Below, piece after piece: positions 35,640 through 47,939 of a DNA stretch of 64,000 nucleotides; position 1 is the stretch's first letter, and each line of letters starts with the position of its first letter. A model generated the notes under the pieces. That model searched no databases, was not told the DNA's origin, and saw only the letters and a list, made by a program, of their open reading frames with translations. Position numbers and translations under genes: made by a program. This stretch comes from Cryptomeria japonica (lineage: Eukaryota > Streptophyta > Pinopsida > Cupressales > Cupressaceae): the NCBI RefSeq assembly GCF_030272615.1, contig NC_081408.1, positions 404,537,889 to 404,601,888 on the forward strand, read 5' to 3'.

Positions 35640-36861
35640 GATTTTCATGAAAACTTCCCCCAAGGCCAGACACCTTATCTTAGTTATCAGATATAGTTCC
35701 AGCACCGGAATTAGGTGTGGAACCACTTCTTTCTTTTGAACCACTCTTCTTAACCCATGTCTTCTTCATCTGATCTCTGATCTCTTCAACTTTCTCTTTT
35801 CCCTTCTCATCTACCTTCACATTATTGTTCTTGTCTTTTGGACCTCTCCTATTCAGATTTCTGCTTCTACAGTATTTAGCAATGTGATTAAATTTTTTGC
35901 AAGCATATCAAACAACATTTCCTTGCATAGGCCTAAAGTTCATCTGATTTCCTCTTGATCTGCATTGATTAGCAACATGTCCAAATCTACCACATGCATA
36001 ACATCTGATATTTCTCCTATTCTAAAAATTGTTCATCACACTTTTGCATTCATTTCACTTGTGACCATACTTATTACATTTGAAACATTGACTAGAGAAA
36101 GATGGACCATTATTATTCATCATATTTCTGCATTGACTAGCCATATGACCAAATTTATTGCAAACAAAATAGCTATCATTGAACTTATGAGAAGTAGGTT
36201 GACTTAATGGAGGCCTTCTTGAATTGTTCTTCTGATGTACTAATTTGTTATTTCCTTGACCAGATCCAAATCTTTCACCTTTTTCAAATCCAATACCTCT
36301 TGTGTCATTAGAATTATTTTGTCTTTCAAGTATCTCATCAAGTCTAGTTGAACTGATTCTGAACTTTTCTTTATACTCATTTGTAGCTTCAAGATCATAT
36401 TTAAGAAGATGGATCTGGTTTCCAAGATCTTCTTTGGTTTCATGCAATTCTTTCTTGAGTTAATCATTCTCATAATCAAGCTTGCAACATTCATCAGATT
36501 TGTCTTTCAGCAACTAAGAAAGATTTTCCTCATTCTTCTTCCTTTCCTCAATCTCCTTTGTCAATCTTATCATAATGGCTTCCATCTCATTCTTCTGAAC
36601 TGCATTCTCTCTATAAAGCTTCTCACATTCCTTTGTCTTTTCCTTTAGGGCTTCTACATAAATGATTTGACTTTATTTCTCCTTCAACTTATCAGTAAGT
36701 TCCTTTCTCTTTTCTCTTGACTTGTTCAGCTAATCTTTTAATGATTCAATGAAGTTCTCAGCATCCCTAAGGTTTGCTTTCACTTGTCAGACTTCAACGT
36801 GTGATTGATCAAGATCTTTAAGTGCAACAAGAAGTTATTGTCCAAGACTACCAGAATTCAT
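35640..36861 (-). pseudogene. Gag-like protein of element C: coiled coil plus zinc knuckles
   Basis: The likely start is the ATG at 36861-36859, some 55 bp after the primer site. A long coiled coil (LKDLDQS, KRKELTDKLKEK, EIEERKKNEE, ETKEDLGNQIHLL) is broken by several TAG/TAA stops, all at places where Gln fits. RGIGFEKGER matches GIGFEVGES of element B. Knuckles follow: YFVCNKFGHMASQC (first Cys lost), a CFKCNKYGHK unit that is then broken, CYACGRFGHVANQC, and YACKKFNHIAKYC. A basic and acidic tail ends it. No capsid domain is seen. It is probably an RNA-binding structural protein. Confidence 0.75.
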
Positions 36862-36915
36862 GGATTCACTTTCTCGGATCTTCCTCAAGTTGTTAAACTT
36901 CTTCTGAGGAACTAG

Positions 36916-36927
36916 GTTCTAATACCA
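36916..36927 (-). promoter_or_regulatory. Primer binding site of element C
   Basis: TGGTATTAGAAC on the minus strand, two bases after the 5' LTR end. It differs from the Met-tRNA site TGGTATCAGAGC at two places, both C-to-T/G-to-A type. Confidence 0.82.
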
Positions 36928-36929
36928 AT

Positions 36930-38050
36930 TGTTGGAATCAAGGAACACGGAGGGGGGGTGAATCAGTGTTCTACAATTTTTAACATTATTAATATGATTC
37001 TTCAACCACTTAATGCAAATGTACAAAAGTAAGAACCATGAAAACAAATAAAATATCCACAAAACCATAACACCAAGATTTTTACATGGAAACCCAGTTA
37101 AGGGAAAAACCATGGTGGGATTGACACCCATAGTATTTATATACTCTATTAGAAATATAGAAATATTACATAAGGGGAATGCACATGCATTCAAACACAC
37201 TGCCTAGAGCTCACTACTCAAATTGCAATAAGGGCTACAACCCCGGAAGGCTCACTTCCTTACAAAATGATTACAAAGGATAATTGGAATATCATAATTG
37301 ATAAATAGCATCTGCAAATGCCAAAATATAGTTTCGAATAAGCACAAATTATTCTGCTCTACAACACTACTCTGTTATGTTGTTCTACTAAATTTCGGAG
37401 CACAAATCCTTCACTTGCACACGTGAAACTATGCACAATCGCTCACAAATTATTTCCACATAACCACCGATACTCAAAATGATCATATCAATTGCTCTTT
37501 TATATCTGCAACATCAAATTATGTTTTCTTCATGTCGGCCCAAAAAATGCATAACACATAAATGAAACATGTATACCAAGTTGGCTCAATCCAAATCAAA
37601 ACAATCATGCAAACCAAAAATAATTGTCCACATGCTTCTCATATGTTGGCTAATCATCCTCAAACACAATTACAATCACCAAAATTACTCTGCACGATCC
37701 GCACAATGAATATCCACATGTTACTGCTGATGAACACTGATCTATTCAAAAACTCGTATACTAGACCTTCCAACTTACTCAAGAATTACCATCGGAGGCC
37801 ACAAACCTAGAATAAGGTAGATTGCACATCCATAATGCTTCTCTGATATTTGCAACACAAAACATTCAACCAAAATGAAATACCAACCAAAACATTGTAC
37901 ACTGTCGGATGTCCTATTCAAACTCACCGGACCTCACCAAGCTCAATCTGTCTTCTAATATGAACAAATTAAGAACTACAGATTGAATATTTGACATCAG
38001 TTGTCATCAATGAGAACATTTGATCATCTATGTAGTGTCTATTGCCAACA
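36930..38050 (-). repeat. 5' LTR of element C
   Basis: 1121 bp, from TGTTGGAATC (plus-strand left end) to GCCAACA. The left end has AGGGGGGGTGAATC, the reverse of the C-rich GATTCACCCC block seen in the other copia-like LTRs. Confidence 0.9.
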
Positions 38051-38480
38051 CATCTAAATATCCTTGGAAACACCAAATCAAGCACACATCAAATTGAAAG
38101 ACCATCAAATCAAAGGAACAAAAAGGAGTTGCATTTTTGTGGTTTTTTATCAATTATGCTTCATTAATTTTCTTTTTACTGTCCTTATCTGGAGTGTTTG
38201 ATTAATTTGTGATTGCTTAGGTTGTTAATTTGTCATTTCAATCTTTCTTGTCTTGCACTCACATTTTTACTCACTTAGTGAAGATCAAAATAGAGGAGGA
38301 ATTAATAAATTTATTCATTTATTAGTTCACTCCAAATTTGCAAATTAGTCAATTTTCAATATTTATTTAATTGTGACAAAATGAAATAGGGATAAATAAA
38401 TAATAAATTTATTTATCGAAAGAGGGATGTGTTAGCATAAAGGGGTTAAATAATTAAATGATTATCTAACCCTAGGAGGG

Positions 38481-38580
38481 AATTAGGTCAAATTAATGCC
38501 AAGGGATAGAGATTAGGTCAAATTGGCATCAAAGGACAGAAATTGGGTCAAATTGATATCAAAGGATAGGAAATTGGGTA
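38481..38580 (+). repeat. 30-bp tandem repeat, about three units
   Basis: AATTAGGTCAAATT-ATGCCAAGGGATAGAG-like units begin near 38481, 38511 and 38541. They lie in the outer part of the interrupted LTR. Confidence 0.75.
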
Positions 38581-38770
38581 ATCAATGGAATCATTTAATC
38601 AAGTGGTCAAGAAGGGAAATTTAGGTCAAAATGATAGGAAATCAATATGAAATGGTTAATTAAAGGACAAAAGTATGACAAAACATCAACAAATGGTGAA
38701 GACCAAACACACGACAAGAAGACATGTTAAAAAGGGAGACCCAGGCATTGACCATTTTTTAGTGTCTACA

Positions 38771-38785
38771 CTTTGCCCCTCTTTG
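38771..38785 (-). promoter_or_regulatory. Polypurine tract next to the TGTAGACAC LTR
   Basis: The minus strand reads CAAAGAGGGGCAAAG directly before TGTAGACAC. This places the element interior on the right side, in the right arm. Confidence 0.6.
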
Positions 38786-39063
38786 AGACAATGTGATTCA
38801 GAGCGTTGTTTCAAAAAAAATTCAAAAAAATTGCATTATAAATTATCTCATCCATAACAAGTTACAAGGGTTCCCCCTCAAAAAATTGACCAAAAAATCA
38901 AAATAAGAGGTCAATTTATCGAAAACAACACTAGGGTTCCAAAAATGTGAACGGAAGTGATATCAGAGTTTAAACGCAAAAGATACAAGTCTTAGAAGGT
39001 GAAAAATACTGCGACCAACACAACTACGAGAGCATGCACATCCATCTAGGAACTCTAAAGGGC

Positions 39064-39070
39064 TATAAAA
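39064..39070 (+). promoter_or_regulatory. TATA box of the right PMD gene
   Basis: TATAAAA in GGGCTATAAAAGGGCTTGGG, followed ~45 bp later by TTTTCACTCTCTCATTGGG, both shared with the left copy in inverted orientation. Confidence 0.6.
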
Positions 39071-39230
39071 GGGCTTGGGTGGGGTAAAAGAGGTCATTTT
39101 CACTCTCTCATTGGGAAAATCTAGAGGTCGGGAACAAGGAAGAATACACGAGGATGGTGCAAATTCTGAGAGAGAATCATCATGGTGAGCACATGTGGAG
39201 CTACTAATGATTAGAGGGCATGGACCAAAG

Positions 39231-39731
39231 GTATGTACCTCAATGCCCATTTGTCAATTTTTCAATTATGCACGTAATTCTAAATTATTTTACACATTTT
39301 TTGATGTATTTTGGGGGATCCCAGGTTCATTTGCTACATCATTGACTATGCATACTGCATAATTGATTGAATTGTTGTATAATTGACTATTCTACCTATG
39401 TAATTGACTATTGTTTCTACATAATTGACTAAGGACACTGCGTAGTGGAGTGGTTCAAGTTGCATATGTGCAAGATCTTGTTGGGAAATTGACAAGGTTT
39501 TGCTACAAAATTAATTAGTTTTGGTTGTGTAGTTGATAAGGTTGACTACATATTTTACTGCATTTGAGTTGAACTTTATTTACATGAACTCTCAATCACA
39601 TGATAGGGATGCGTAGTTAGGTTTGATAGCTAGGTTTTTTCATTGTCATATTTGTCTGCCTGATAGGACATAGTGAATACTCATAGTTTGTAGACAAAAT
39701 TCTTGACATAATTTTGCCCCATGGTATTTAG
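39231..39731 (+). other. Candidate intron of the right PMD gene
   Basis: Donor AAAG/GTATGTACC and acceptor GGTATTTAG/GTCCCA, 501 nt, at the same places as the 478-nt candidate in the left copy. Upstream ATGGTGAGCACATGTGGAGC parallels the left first exon but has an in-frame TAG and does not join in frame. Confidence 0.45.
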
Positions 39732-41638
39732 GTCCCACTCCCTCCATTACAAACTTGCAAGTTGAGGAGGTGTGAGAGGGATTACCTCTTAGCCCTATGA
39801 TTACATCACATTACATACGTGCATGAGATAAGGGTGATTAGGAGACTCATCATCGCATCAGTCGAGTGGTGGCACTTAGAGACATACTCGTTTCATTTGC
39901 CAATAGGAGATGTGATGATCACATTGGAGGATATGTGACACATTCTGAGTATCCCCATTCATGGTGAGAGAGAAATATATGAGTCATCAACAAGGAGGGA
40001 AACTCTTAGTAGGATGTTCAAGTATGATGTTGACAAGCTATGCATTGTGGACCATGAGATCTAATGGGAGAAGATGGTGACACAATATTGAAGATTAGTA
40101 ACCATCATTAGCATAGTCATTCTAGGCTTAGTGGCACCAGATAGATAAGGGCATGGGCTCCCTATTGGGTGGGGCTAATTATTAGAGTTCATGGTGATGT
40201 ATGGGACAATATTTCCATAGGGGTTGTGCATGCTTGGTATGTTATATTTTCATCTTCATTAGGTGGCATATAGATGTGGATTGACCAGTTGTGGATTGAC
40301 TTTACTATAGGTTTGGGAATTTGAGCACATAGTAGTGTGTCAACCTATCCTAGATAGATAAGGTATCCAGGTTTACCCTATGTTTATTTTTATGTCAATG
40401 CACTATCATAAGGACTGCTAGGATATACATTATATTGGAAACATGAGTTGGGTTATCTCAAAGACTTTACATGGAGACCTTGTAGAGATTTCCCCAGTTG
40501 AACAGATGATGTCGAGCACCTCCCATGTTGCAAATAGGAGAGATACCTCATTAGGCGGACTATATCAAAACAAAGGATCATAGAGGTATAGTTATCAGAG
40601 TGAGTTTGAAGATAGTTTGGGGAGCAATAGGATGTCCCTATAGGTGCAACATATTAATGGGGACTAGTTATCATACCTTGGGTTAGATATACAAAGTTTG
40701 ATTATATTGAGCTGAGATAGTGGAGAGTAGGATTAGATGTTAGAGATGCAAGAACCATAGCTAATTATGATAGATTTTATATAGAGCATAGGCCTATACC
40801 ATTGACAGATCCAAAGATATTACTTTTGATGGTGGCACCACAAGGGGGTCAAAGGAGAGGACAGGATGAGGGAGAGGCAAAGTCCAAAGAGGGAGGTGAT
40901 GATGAGATGGAGGATGAGATGGATGAGGATGATGATGATAAGATAGAGGAGGAGGATGAGGATGATGATGGAGAAAATAATTGTGCCATCCCTATGTTGA
41001 TGGATCAAGCAAATGATATGTAGGTGTCCCAAGATGAGCCTATGCAAGATATATCTATGGGTGAGGAGGTTGAGGATATCCTTGTTGATGGTGCTTTGAG
41101 GGCCACAATGAGGACTCAAAGGGGGCATATTATAGCACTGCAAAGATAGGTAGTATCTTTTGAGATAGCCAAGACAACTTGGGATGCAGAGAAAGCATCC
41201 ATGATTGTAGAGCAACAGATTTATAAAAGAGTGAGATACATTGATAACCTCTTGAGATATAGAAAACAAGACAACCTAGGAAACAAAGTGAGCATATTTG
41301 ATTGTAGAGAAATATTAGTTGACAATGGACTTGGAAAATTAGGATACAAAGAGAGAAGGCTACACTTATAGCCTCTTGAGACACAAATTTGTCCATGGCA
41401 TAGAGAGAAGATTAAGTTGTCTAGGAGTTCATTCGTAGGATCACAGGTATCAATGTACGAGATATGTCATGGGCCATAATAGATATAGGGAAGGTGGTCA
41501 AATATTGGAGGGACTCATATGAGAGCATGGTACTACCAAAGAAAAGGGTGCCATCATATCAAGCATGGAGTAGGTCACAAAGAAAGACACACTCTTGCAA
41601 GACATAGAGTAGTGCAAGAGTGATAGGACCATTGAGGT
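39732..41638 (+). pseudogene. Plant mobile domain (PMD) protein gene, right copy
   Basis: It follows the acceptor in the frame CCTCCATTAC-(P-P-L), then CERDYLLAL, VEWWHLETYSFHLPIGD, ITLEDM, LSIPIHGERE, and LGLVAPDR near 40150, matching the left copy residue by residue. At least four stops interrupt it. An open acidic segment (40802-41023) holds LLLMVAPQGGQRRGQ and a long Asp/Glu run. A helical tail with FEIAKTTWDAEKASM follows to about 41400. A solo LTR is inserted at 41639. The protein would be nuclear if made. Here it is dead. Confidence 0.7.
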
Positions 41639-43198
41639 TGTTAGTCCCAACCGGTATTGAGAGGGGAGGGGTGAATCAGCACTTTACCAGTTTTGCACAA
41701 TTAAAACTTTTAACTCAAGTCTACATTAACTTAATACTCATCAATATAAACAATTACTGCAAAAGAATATGCATGCATGAAAAGATACATTCTGAAACCA
41801 AGATTTATCTTTTGGAAACCCAAATGGGTGAAAACCATGGTGTGAGTAGGAACTCACAAAAATTTGTACTCTTTTGGAGTACACCTAGTGAAGAACCATC
41901 CCTGTTAGGAGATTACAAAGACACTGTTAGGTGCCACCCGGTTAAGGGATTTTATTTAAGGCATGTTAGTGCCTTTACCCTCTTAAAGGTAGCTTGGTTG
42001 AAGGACTTAGGAACATCAATTAAGATGTCACTCAGTTAAGGGATTTTACAAAGGGACCTATCAAAGTCCACCCGATTAAGGGATTTGAGTTGTAATGTTT
42101 AGAAAGCAATAGAAAGATGATCTACTAAAGTAGCTACCGATAGCTTGATCAAATCATAATGAAAATCATACTCTATCCACACTGATTGTGTCTGCTCTGC
42201 ACAACACCAATTTTTTGCTTATACCTTTGACTCTGCACTCTGTCGGTCTTCTGATCCTCGACTCTGCACTATGTCGATCCTCTTACCCTCTACTCTGCAC
42301 TCTGTCGGTCTACCTCACACACTCTCTTCTTTGATAAATCTTTTATCACTTCCTCACACTCTACTGTGCACTTTTTGGATCACCTTGCACATGATCTGTA
42401 CTTTGCAAATTTTATTTGCCGTCACCTCCAAGTGTTTCCTTAATCAATGCAATCACAGATTTTGGTAGATTTAGAATTCAAATCTTCCTACTCTTGCTTT
42501 TTACACTACGCAACAATTCCGCCAACTACTCAACCAATTCTGCCACCGCATCCCCCAAAAATATTGACTTCTAGGTTGGGTTCAGTCTTATAAATGTGAA
42601 CCAGAAAATCCGCAAGTAATCATGGCTTAATTGCATGATGATTGAAGTTGACTTCACCAACCTTTAGTTTGGCGTAGACAAAAGCTTAACAACTCACCTT
42701 TTGCCACCGCAACTGAATAACCGATCACCGCTCTGAGATTTATGGTGATCACCTATCTTCCATCCGCCTCACCAGTGTATTGGTATACCACTATGCTCTA
42801 TATTATTGGTTCATCCTTTGATTTCCAGTTTGTTGTGCTTACATCAAGTCTCTTTTCTTTTTTTCCAATGAGGTTCCAATTTGCATGCAATCTCAAGCCT
42901 TCTTGCCTAAGTCACCTTTTGTGACTTCATCATCATCAAAATGACCAACCTGAAGATCTGACCTCAACACCAATCTTCTTGAGTGACAAACCGGTTAGCT
43001 TAGTCGGTCTTCCCTTGAGCTGATTGAACCTTTGTCATCTATCTCTTATGTTGTTTCCATGTGTTTACAATTCATCACCTTTACTATTGAGATACACCAC
43101 TCCATCGATACCACTCCATCGGTCAGTGTTAGACATCAATGACAAATCTCAACGTATATACTGATTCTCTGGATTAACCGGTTTTGTCAATGCCAACA
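41639..43198 (-). mobile_element. Solo LTR, copia-like, 1560 bp
   Basis: The ends are TGTTAGTCCC and GCCAACA, with GAGAGGGGAGGGGTGAATC near the left end, so it lies on the minus strand. The flanks are GAGGT and TAGGC. The uninterrupted left arm reads CATTGAGGCCACC at this place (minus strand of about 28215-28235), so both flanks are one-base variants of GAGGC, the original duplication. A TCTGCACTCTGTCGGTCTTC-type segment recurs two or three times at about 42230-42310. No gene was recognised. Confidence 0.78.
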
Positions 43199-45353
43199 TA
43201 GGCCACCTAGGTCAGGGTGAGTAGGACCAGGGATAGGAGGACCTTCATCCTCTAGGAAGTATAGGGGCCAGGAGGATTGAGGTAGCATAGATTGATCTCT
43301 GCAATTAGTGGTACCTTTTTTCTATTGTAGACACTTTTTGCTTTGTACTAAGCAAGTGTGAGCTCCACTTCATAAGGATACTCTAATTTTTGTACTCTAA
43401 TACATTTTATGATATATAAGATGAATAATATTGGATGGTGACTATATGAGATGCTTATATTACATGTTTTTTTATGCCTCCTATATGATGATTCTTATGT
43501 GATGCCATTATGCTTATGGGAATGTATTATGATGTGATGTTATGAAATGTATGGATTATGATGCAATGCCTATATATTCCATTATTGAGATGTATGTTTT
43601 GGATTATGATACTGACATGTGTATGCGGGATGAGAAGATGTATGCATTATATGTCATGACCATATTAGATGCATGATTATTATATATTTATAGCCTAGCA
43701 TGTTGTGAATGCATTATGCCTATGTTTTCTATGTACCAGAGCATGAAACCAAGAGGATTGTGAGGACTGACAAAAGAAGTGTTAGTAGGAGGTAGAAATT
43801 AGATGAAGAGTTAGTATTGATGAAACCTTGCTTTCATAAGTGCACTTTACCTTTAGAGGGCTTTATTTAATGTAGGAAATGGATGTGTCACATCATGGCA
43901 TACTAAGCCAGAGCGATTATGCAATCCCTTTGCAAAAAATAGACATATTACAAATAAGGAATGGTTCAATCCACCCTAAAACAATTGTATGTTATGTCGA
44001 GATATGTGTGACAACCATAAAGTAAATGTGCCAAGATAGACACCCAAGACATACATGCCTTATAATGTCATAAAAACATCCCACAAATAGAAGACAAAAC
44101 AAAAGACCATGAACCATCCTAGCCACTCTCATCACTTATGGAAATCCTTGAGTAGCATAGGAATAGGACCAAAGATAAATTAATGAAAAAAAAGACTCAC
44201 TAGACCAAGAAATTCAACAAACATTTTGATCTTATTATCAAAGTTGATAGTTTGTGTTTTAATAGGATGATCATGATGTATGGTTTCAAGAATGAAGTAC
44301 CTCATATAAGACAGACATTGTTTGGTTTTGAGTATACTATAACCTGTATAAGACAAATGATAGTTGACAAAGGATATATAATGTTTTAATTGATTGAAAT
44401 GATAGGTTCGATCAATCTAATTGTTGACGTGATTGGATAGTTTATCTGTTGTTGTGTGATTTGTTAAGTGCAATGTTTTTACGTGTTTTGTATCTATCTT
44501 TGCTTAAATGTCTATCTTTGCAAGACACAAATTATTGATGAAAACAAAATGATCGATTGTTTTTGGATGTTTGAATGTTTTTCAATTTTAAGGTTTTTTT
44601 TGGGACATTCGATTTTTGAAGGACTTTTTACCAATATTTTTGGTCTTTTTTCAAGACAGTTTGCGAATGTTTTTGGATTTTTTTCAAGACATTTTGTGAA
44701 AAAAAAAATAAGGATTTTTTTAAGACTTTTTTTTTTTAATTTTTAGGGATTTTTTTGGATTATAATCATGATGTATTTGTTTTCCCCTAGTGTCTAGCAA
44801 GACAAGGAACATTATGAATGGATGGGGGAATTGGAGGATATGGAGATGGATAGGAGAAATATGGAGGTAGCTTATTATGGAATCAAAGATGAGTTGGTTT
44901 CCAAGGACTATCTCATCAAGGGATATAATGTTTATCCAAGATAAGGGATTTGACAATGCAAGGCAATGAATGGCACGTGGTCATGAAGGGACATGTCAAA
45001 GAGATTTTGAAACCATGTTTTTATTTTTTCTTTTTGTCCTTAGCTTTGATCAAGATCAAGGATGGAAAAGGGAGAATGGATAGAGATAGGATATGGATAA
45101 TATAACCAAGATAAAAATTGATAATGAATGATGAAAGAAAGAAATGGATAAGATAAGGGATATGTACTGAAATGTGTGGAAAAGTTATAGCCAATAGGAT
45201 GCATGATGCTTATGAAGATCCTTACCCTTGTCAAGATTAAAGATGGAAAAAGGGAAATATGAATGTATGTAGGGATGGTGGATAGTGGAGGATGAGGGAT
45301 GATGGAATATGAGATAGGTAGAATAGCATGGATAAAAATTTCCCCCAAGTGTA
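43199..45353. other. Interior of the right arm, no gene recognised
   Basis: It matches the left arm in inverted orientation in several blocks (43320-43420, 43800-43860, 44100-44600, 44760-44940). The stretch 44580-44745 is T-rich with repeated GG-TTTTTT-CAAGACA units of about 40 bp. No coding was recognised. Confidence 0.5.
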
Positions 45354-46585
45354 TGTTGGCAACAACAATGAAGAAAACTGAGAGGGGGGGGTGAATTAGT
45401 TTTCACCGGATCTACAAACTTAATCACAAACACAAATCTGATAAACTACAACAATAAGAAAATTAAAAACACAACACACAACACCAATATTTTGACATGG
45501 AAAACCTGGTTAAGGTAAAAACCATAGTGGGAACCTACCCACAGTAAGATGATACTCTGCAGTAGTATGTGAAAATATTATAATGGGGAATGCACATGCA
45601 TTCAAGCACACTACCTAGAGCTCATTGGTCAAATATAATGACTCGAAAGGCTACAACCCTCAGGGAAGTCTCATTGAGTTACAACAAGATTTTGACTACA
45701 ATCTGAAAGAAATTAACTGAAAGAATAGCATCTCCAAATGCCTGATTATAGTTCTAGTTAAGCACAAATGTCTGCTCTGCAACACCAATCTCTGCTCAAT
45801 CACAATGTCAAATGATGAATCACTTTTTTGCACATATACAACTCTCTAATAATGTAGACACAGCCTCAATACCTAAATTACATGAATATGTCACCTATTT
45901 ATACAAATCATCAACCTTGACAACAAGGTCGGCTAAACCTGACTCACAATTAAAAAATTATATCACACGATACAAAGATAGACCACCAGACCAATATAAT
46001 GATTTACATAACATAACATGGACCTAAATCAAATTCCCAAATTCTCAAATCCATCAAAAATTATGCCAAGGTCAACCGCAACACGCTACACCACCAAGAA
46101 TACTGCATAACACAAAGAATATCACCGGTTCAACAAAATCACCAAGAACATGCACAATGATCAATATGGATCATCAAGACAAATGGGATACAATTAGGAA
46201 ACACCAGCAAGAACATTAGAATCATCAATCAAAGCTACACCAACACCACTTATCAAATCTTCATAGATCAACATCTGAGACTCAGGAACACTCAAACAAC
46301 AACAACTGTCATGAAGAAAAGATAGCTTGCAGAGTACCAAATCATGAACAATCTGAAATGAATATACACAAGACCACCCCAGAAAATATCCCAAAAACTT
46401 AGCTCAAGATCTGATCACACCGAAATATACCGGAGGAAATATTGAACTCTGCAAAGCACTAATTAGACAAACAAATTGCAAAACCGAATCATAAGATCTT
46501 CCCAATCTACAATCATCGAAGCAAATCACAGGAATATGTTGACATCAATGACAACAACATATCCTAGCAGGATAAATTTCCAACA
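45354..46585 (-). repeat. Copia-like LTR (1232 bp) with a short internal stub
   Basis: The left end is TGTTGGCAAC with GAGAGGGGGGGGTGAATTAG nearby. The right end is TTCCAACA, followed by ATCTCCCC, a reversed polypurine tract. The interior beyond about 46605 is not recognised. The flanks (GTGTA and ATCTC) do not match, so it is a truncated 3' end rather than a clean solo LTR. The LTR context resembles elements B and C. Confidence 0.7.
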
Positions 46586-46604
46586 ATCTCCCCAATATCC
46601 AACA

Positions 46605-47939
46605 ATGTAGAGCAGACGAGGATGATGAATTACACATGATGCTTGTTTGCCATGTTTTCATCATGGTACTTGCCCAAGGCACCTGGTTGCTAGGTTTTCA
46701 CCAATGGACAAATTATTTCTCTTCATTTATTTAATTTTATTTACTTTTTTCTTTTTTTTTTCTTTTCTTTTTTTTTTTGACCTTTTAGAAGATAACAAAT
46801 GCATAGCTGATGAAGTACTCAAGCATCTTGTGCTTTGGATGGTACTCTTGAAATATGTATTGCAATGGACCATGTCTATGAAAATATGCTCAAAGACATT
46901 GGTAAGATAATAAGATGGGTAATTATATGGCATTAGGGTAAGGACTTATGTAGAGGCTTGGATAGGAGGGATGGAAAAATGGAAAAGTGGTGTTGGATAA
47001 TGGATGGGATTATGGAAGACTTGTGCATGAATGGATGGGAATGTTGGCAAGATCAATATTGGCACACACCTTGAGAGGTGGTGGAGTGATGGAAGAAAAG
47101 TAGATTTTGGATTTTTAGATTTTAATGGAGGAATAGTTAATAATTTTGGGATGTAAGGACCCAAAATGGATAAAGGAGGTGAGGAATAGAAATTTTGGAT
47201 GCTAATCTTGATTTTTCTTTAAGATATTGTGCTTTGAGGAGCGGCTTGGGAATACACATGGGTTTTTACTTTTCTTTCTTTTGCAATTCCTTGGAACGCA
47301 TTGCTTCCACAAATAACTTAGGAACCCATATGGTTTTTTCTCAATGGGGTTGTGTCCTTTTGCATATTTATTTGTCTTTTTGGATCATATTTTTCTTTAT
47401 TTTTGCATGTCAATTACATGGGATATGTTGATCCTTAAATATATGTGGATTGTTGGACTTATGGGTTTTATGCTTGGCATATAGATTTCTTGGAAGGCGA
47501 ATGTGACGCATGGATGGATAGGAACTATATGGAGGTCTTTTGGATGGGTTGATGTAAGTAGATAGTGGGAATGTTCTCAAATATGTTTGCCTTTATTGAT
47601 CCTAAATAGGGGGTGGAGGGATATAAGAACCTAAAATGGATAAAAGGGATGAAGGGATATATGCATGTTTGGATTTAGATGGAAGGATACCAACATCTTG
47701 AGAGTGAGGTATGTAATTGAGGCCATGACAATCAAGGTTTGTTTTGATATGGAGGGATTCTAGTGTACTTTGTTCATGGAAACTTGACTATTTTCCTTGA
47801 TAAATCTTTTGACTAATGGGATACTCATTGCTTTGGGAAGGAGAGGCGAGTCCATTTTGAGGTGGATATGGTAATTAATAAATGATAGGATCATGAATTA
47901 TAATAGACCCAATGGAAGTGAAGGAACCCATTTGACATG
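46605..47939. other. No gene recognised
   Basis: Purine-rich on the plus strand, with a TTTTCTTTTT tract at 46745-46780. Minus-strand translation is Pro/Ser/His-rich and broken, perhaps the far end of the ORF at 47940-49850. No LTR end or RNA gene was seen. Confidence 0.4.

Larger units (their letters stand above)
33247..38050 (-). mobile_element. Complete non-autonomous LTR element without pol, copy C
   Basis: The LTRs are 995 bp (3', left) and 1121 bp (5', right), with ends TGTTAGAATC/TGTTGGAATC and CCAACA. The duplication CATCT lies at 33242-33246 and 38051-38055. A primer site precedes the 5' LTR at 36916-36927, and a reversed polypurine tract (ATCTCCCCCTTTGGC) follows the 3' LTR. The interior (2.7 kb) has a coiled-coil and zinc-knuckle Gag and a second ORF, as in element B, and no pol motif. 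It is more decayed than B, with several stops at Gln positions in Gag. Confidence 0.9.
32051..38770 (-). repeat. Interrupted LTR with TGTAGACAC ends (about 1.9 kb without its insert)
   Basis: The outer ends are TGTAGACACC at 32051 and GTGTCTACA at 38770, the typical ends of one Ty3/gypsy LTR group. To the right, the reverse complement reads CAAAGAGGGGCAAAG before the LTR start, a good polypurine tract, so it is the 3' LTR of a minus-strand element whose interior is the right arm. Element C (33247-38050) is inserted in it. Three irregular copies of CTTTTTCCCACCCCATATGT-like sequence lie at about 32434, 32588 and 32661. Confidence 0.68.

Noticed and set aside
39732-41638. PMD gene as an active host gene
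   Set aside because: Several stops, two repeated copies and LTR surroundings argue for a mobile-element gene that is dead.
46585-46610. Alternative LTR end at 46604 with an ATGTA/GTGTA duplication
   Set aside because: Only four of five bases match. The ATCTCCCC tract at 46586 is better read as the polypurine tract outside the LTR.
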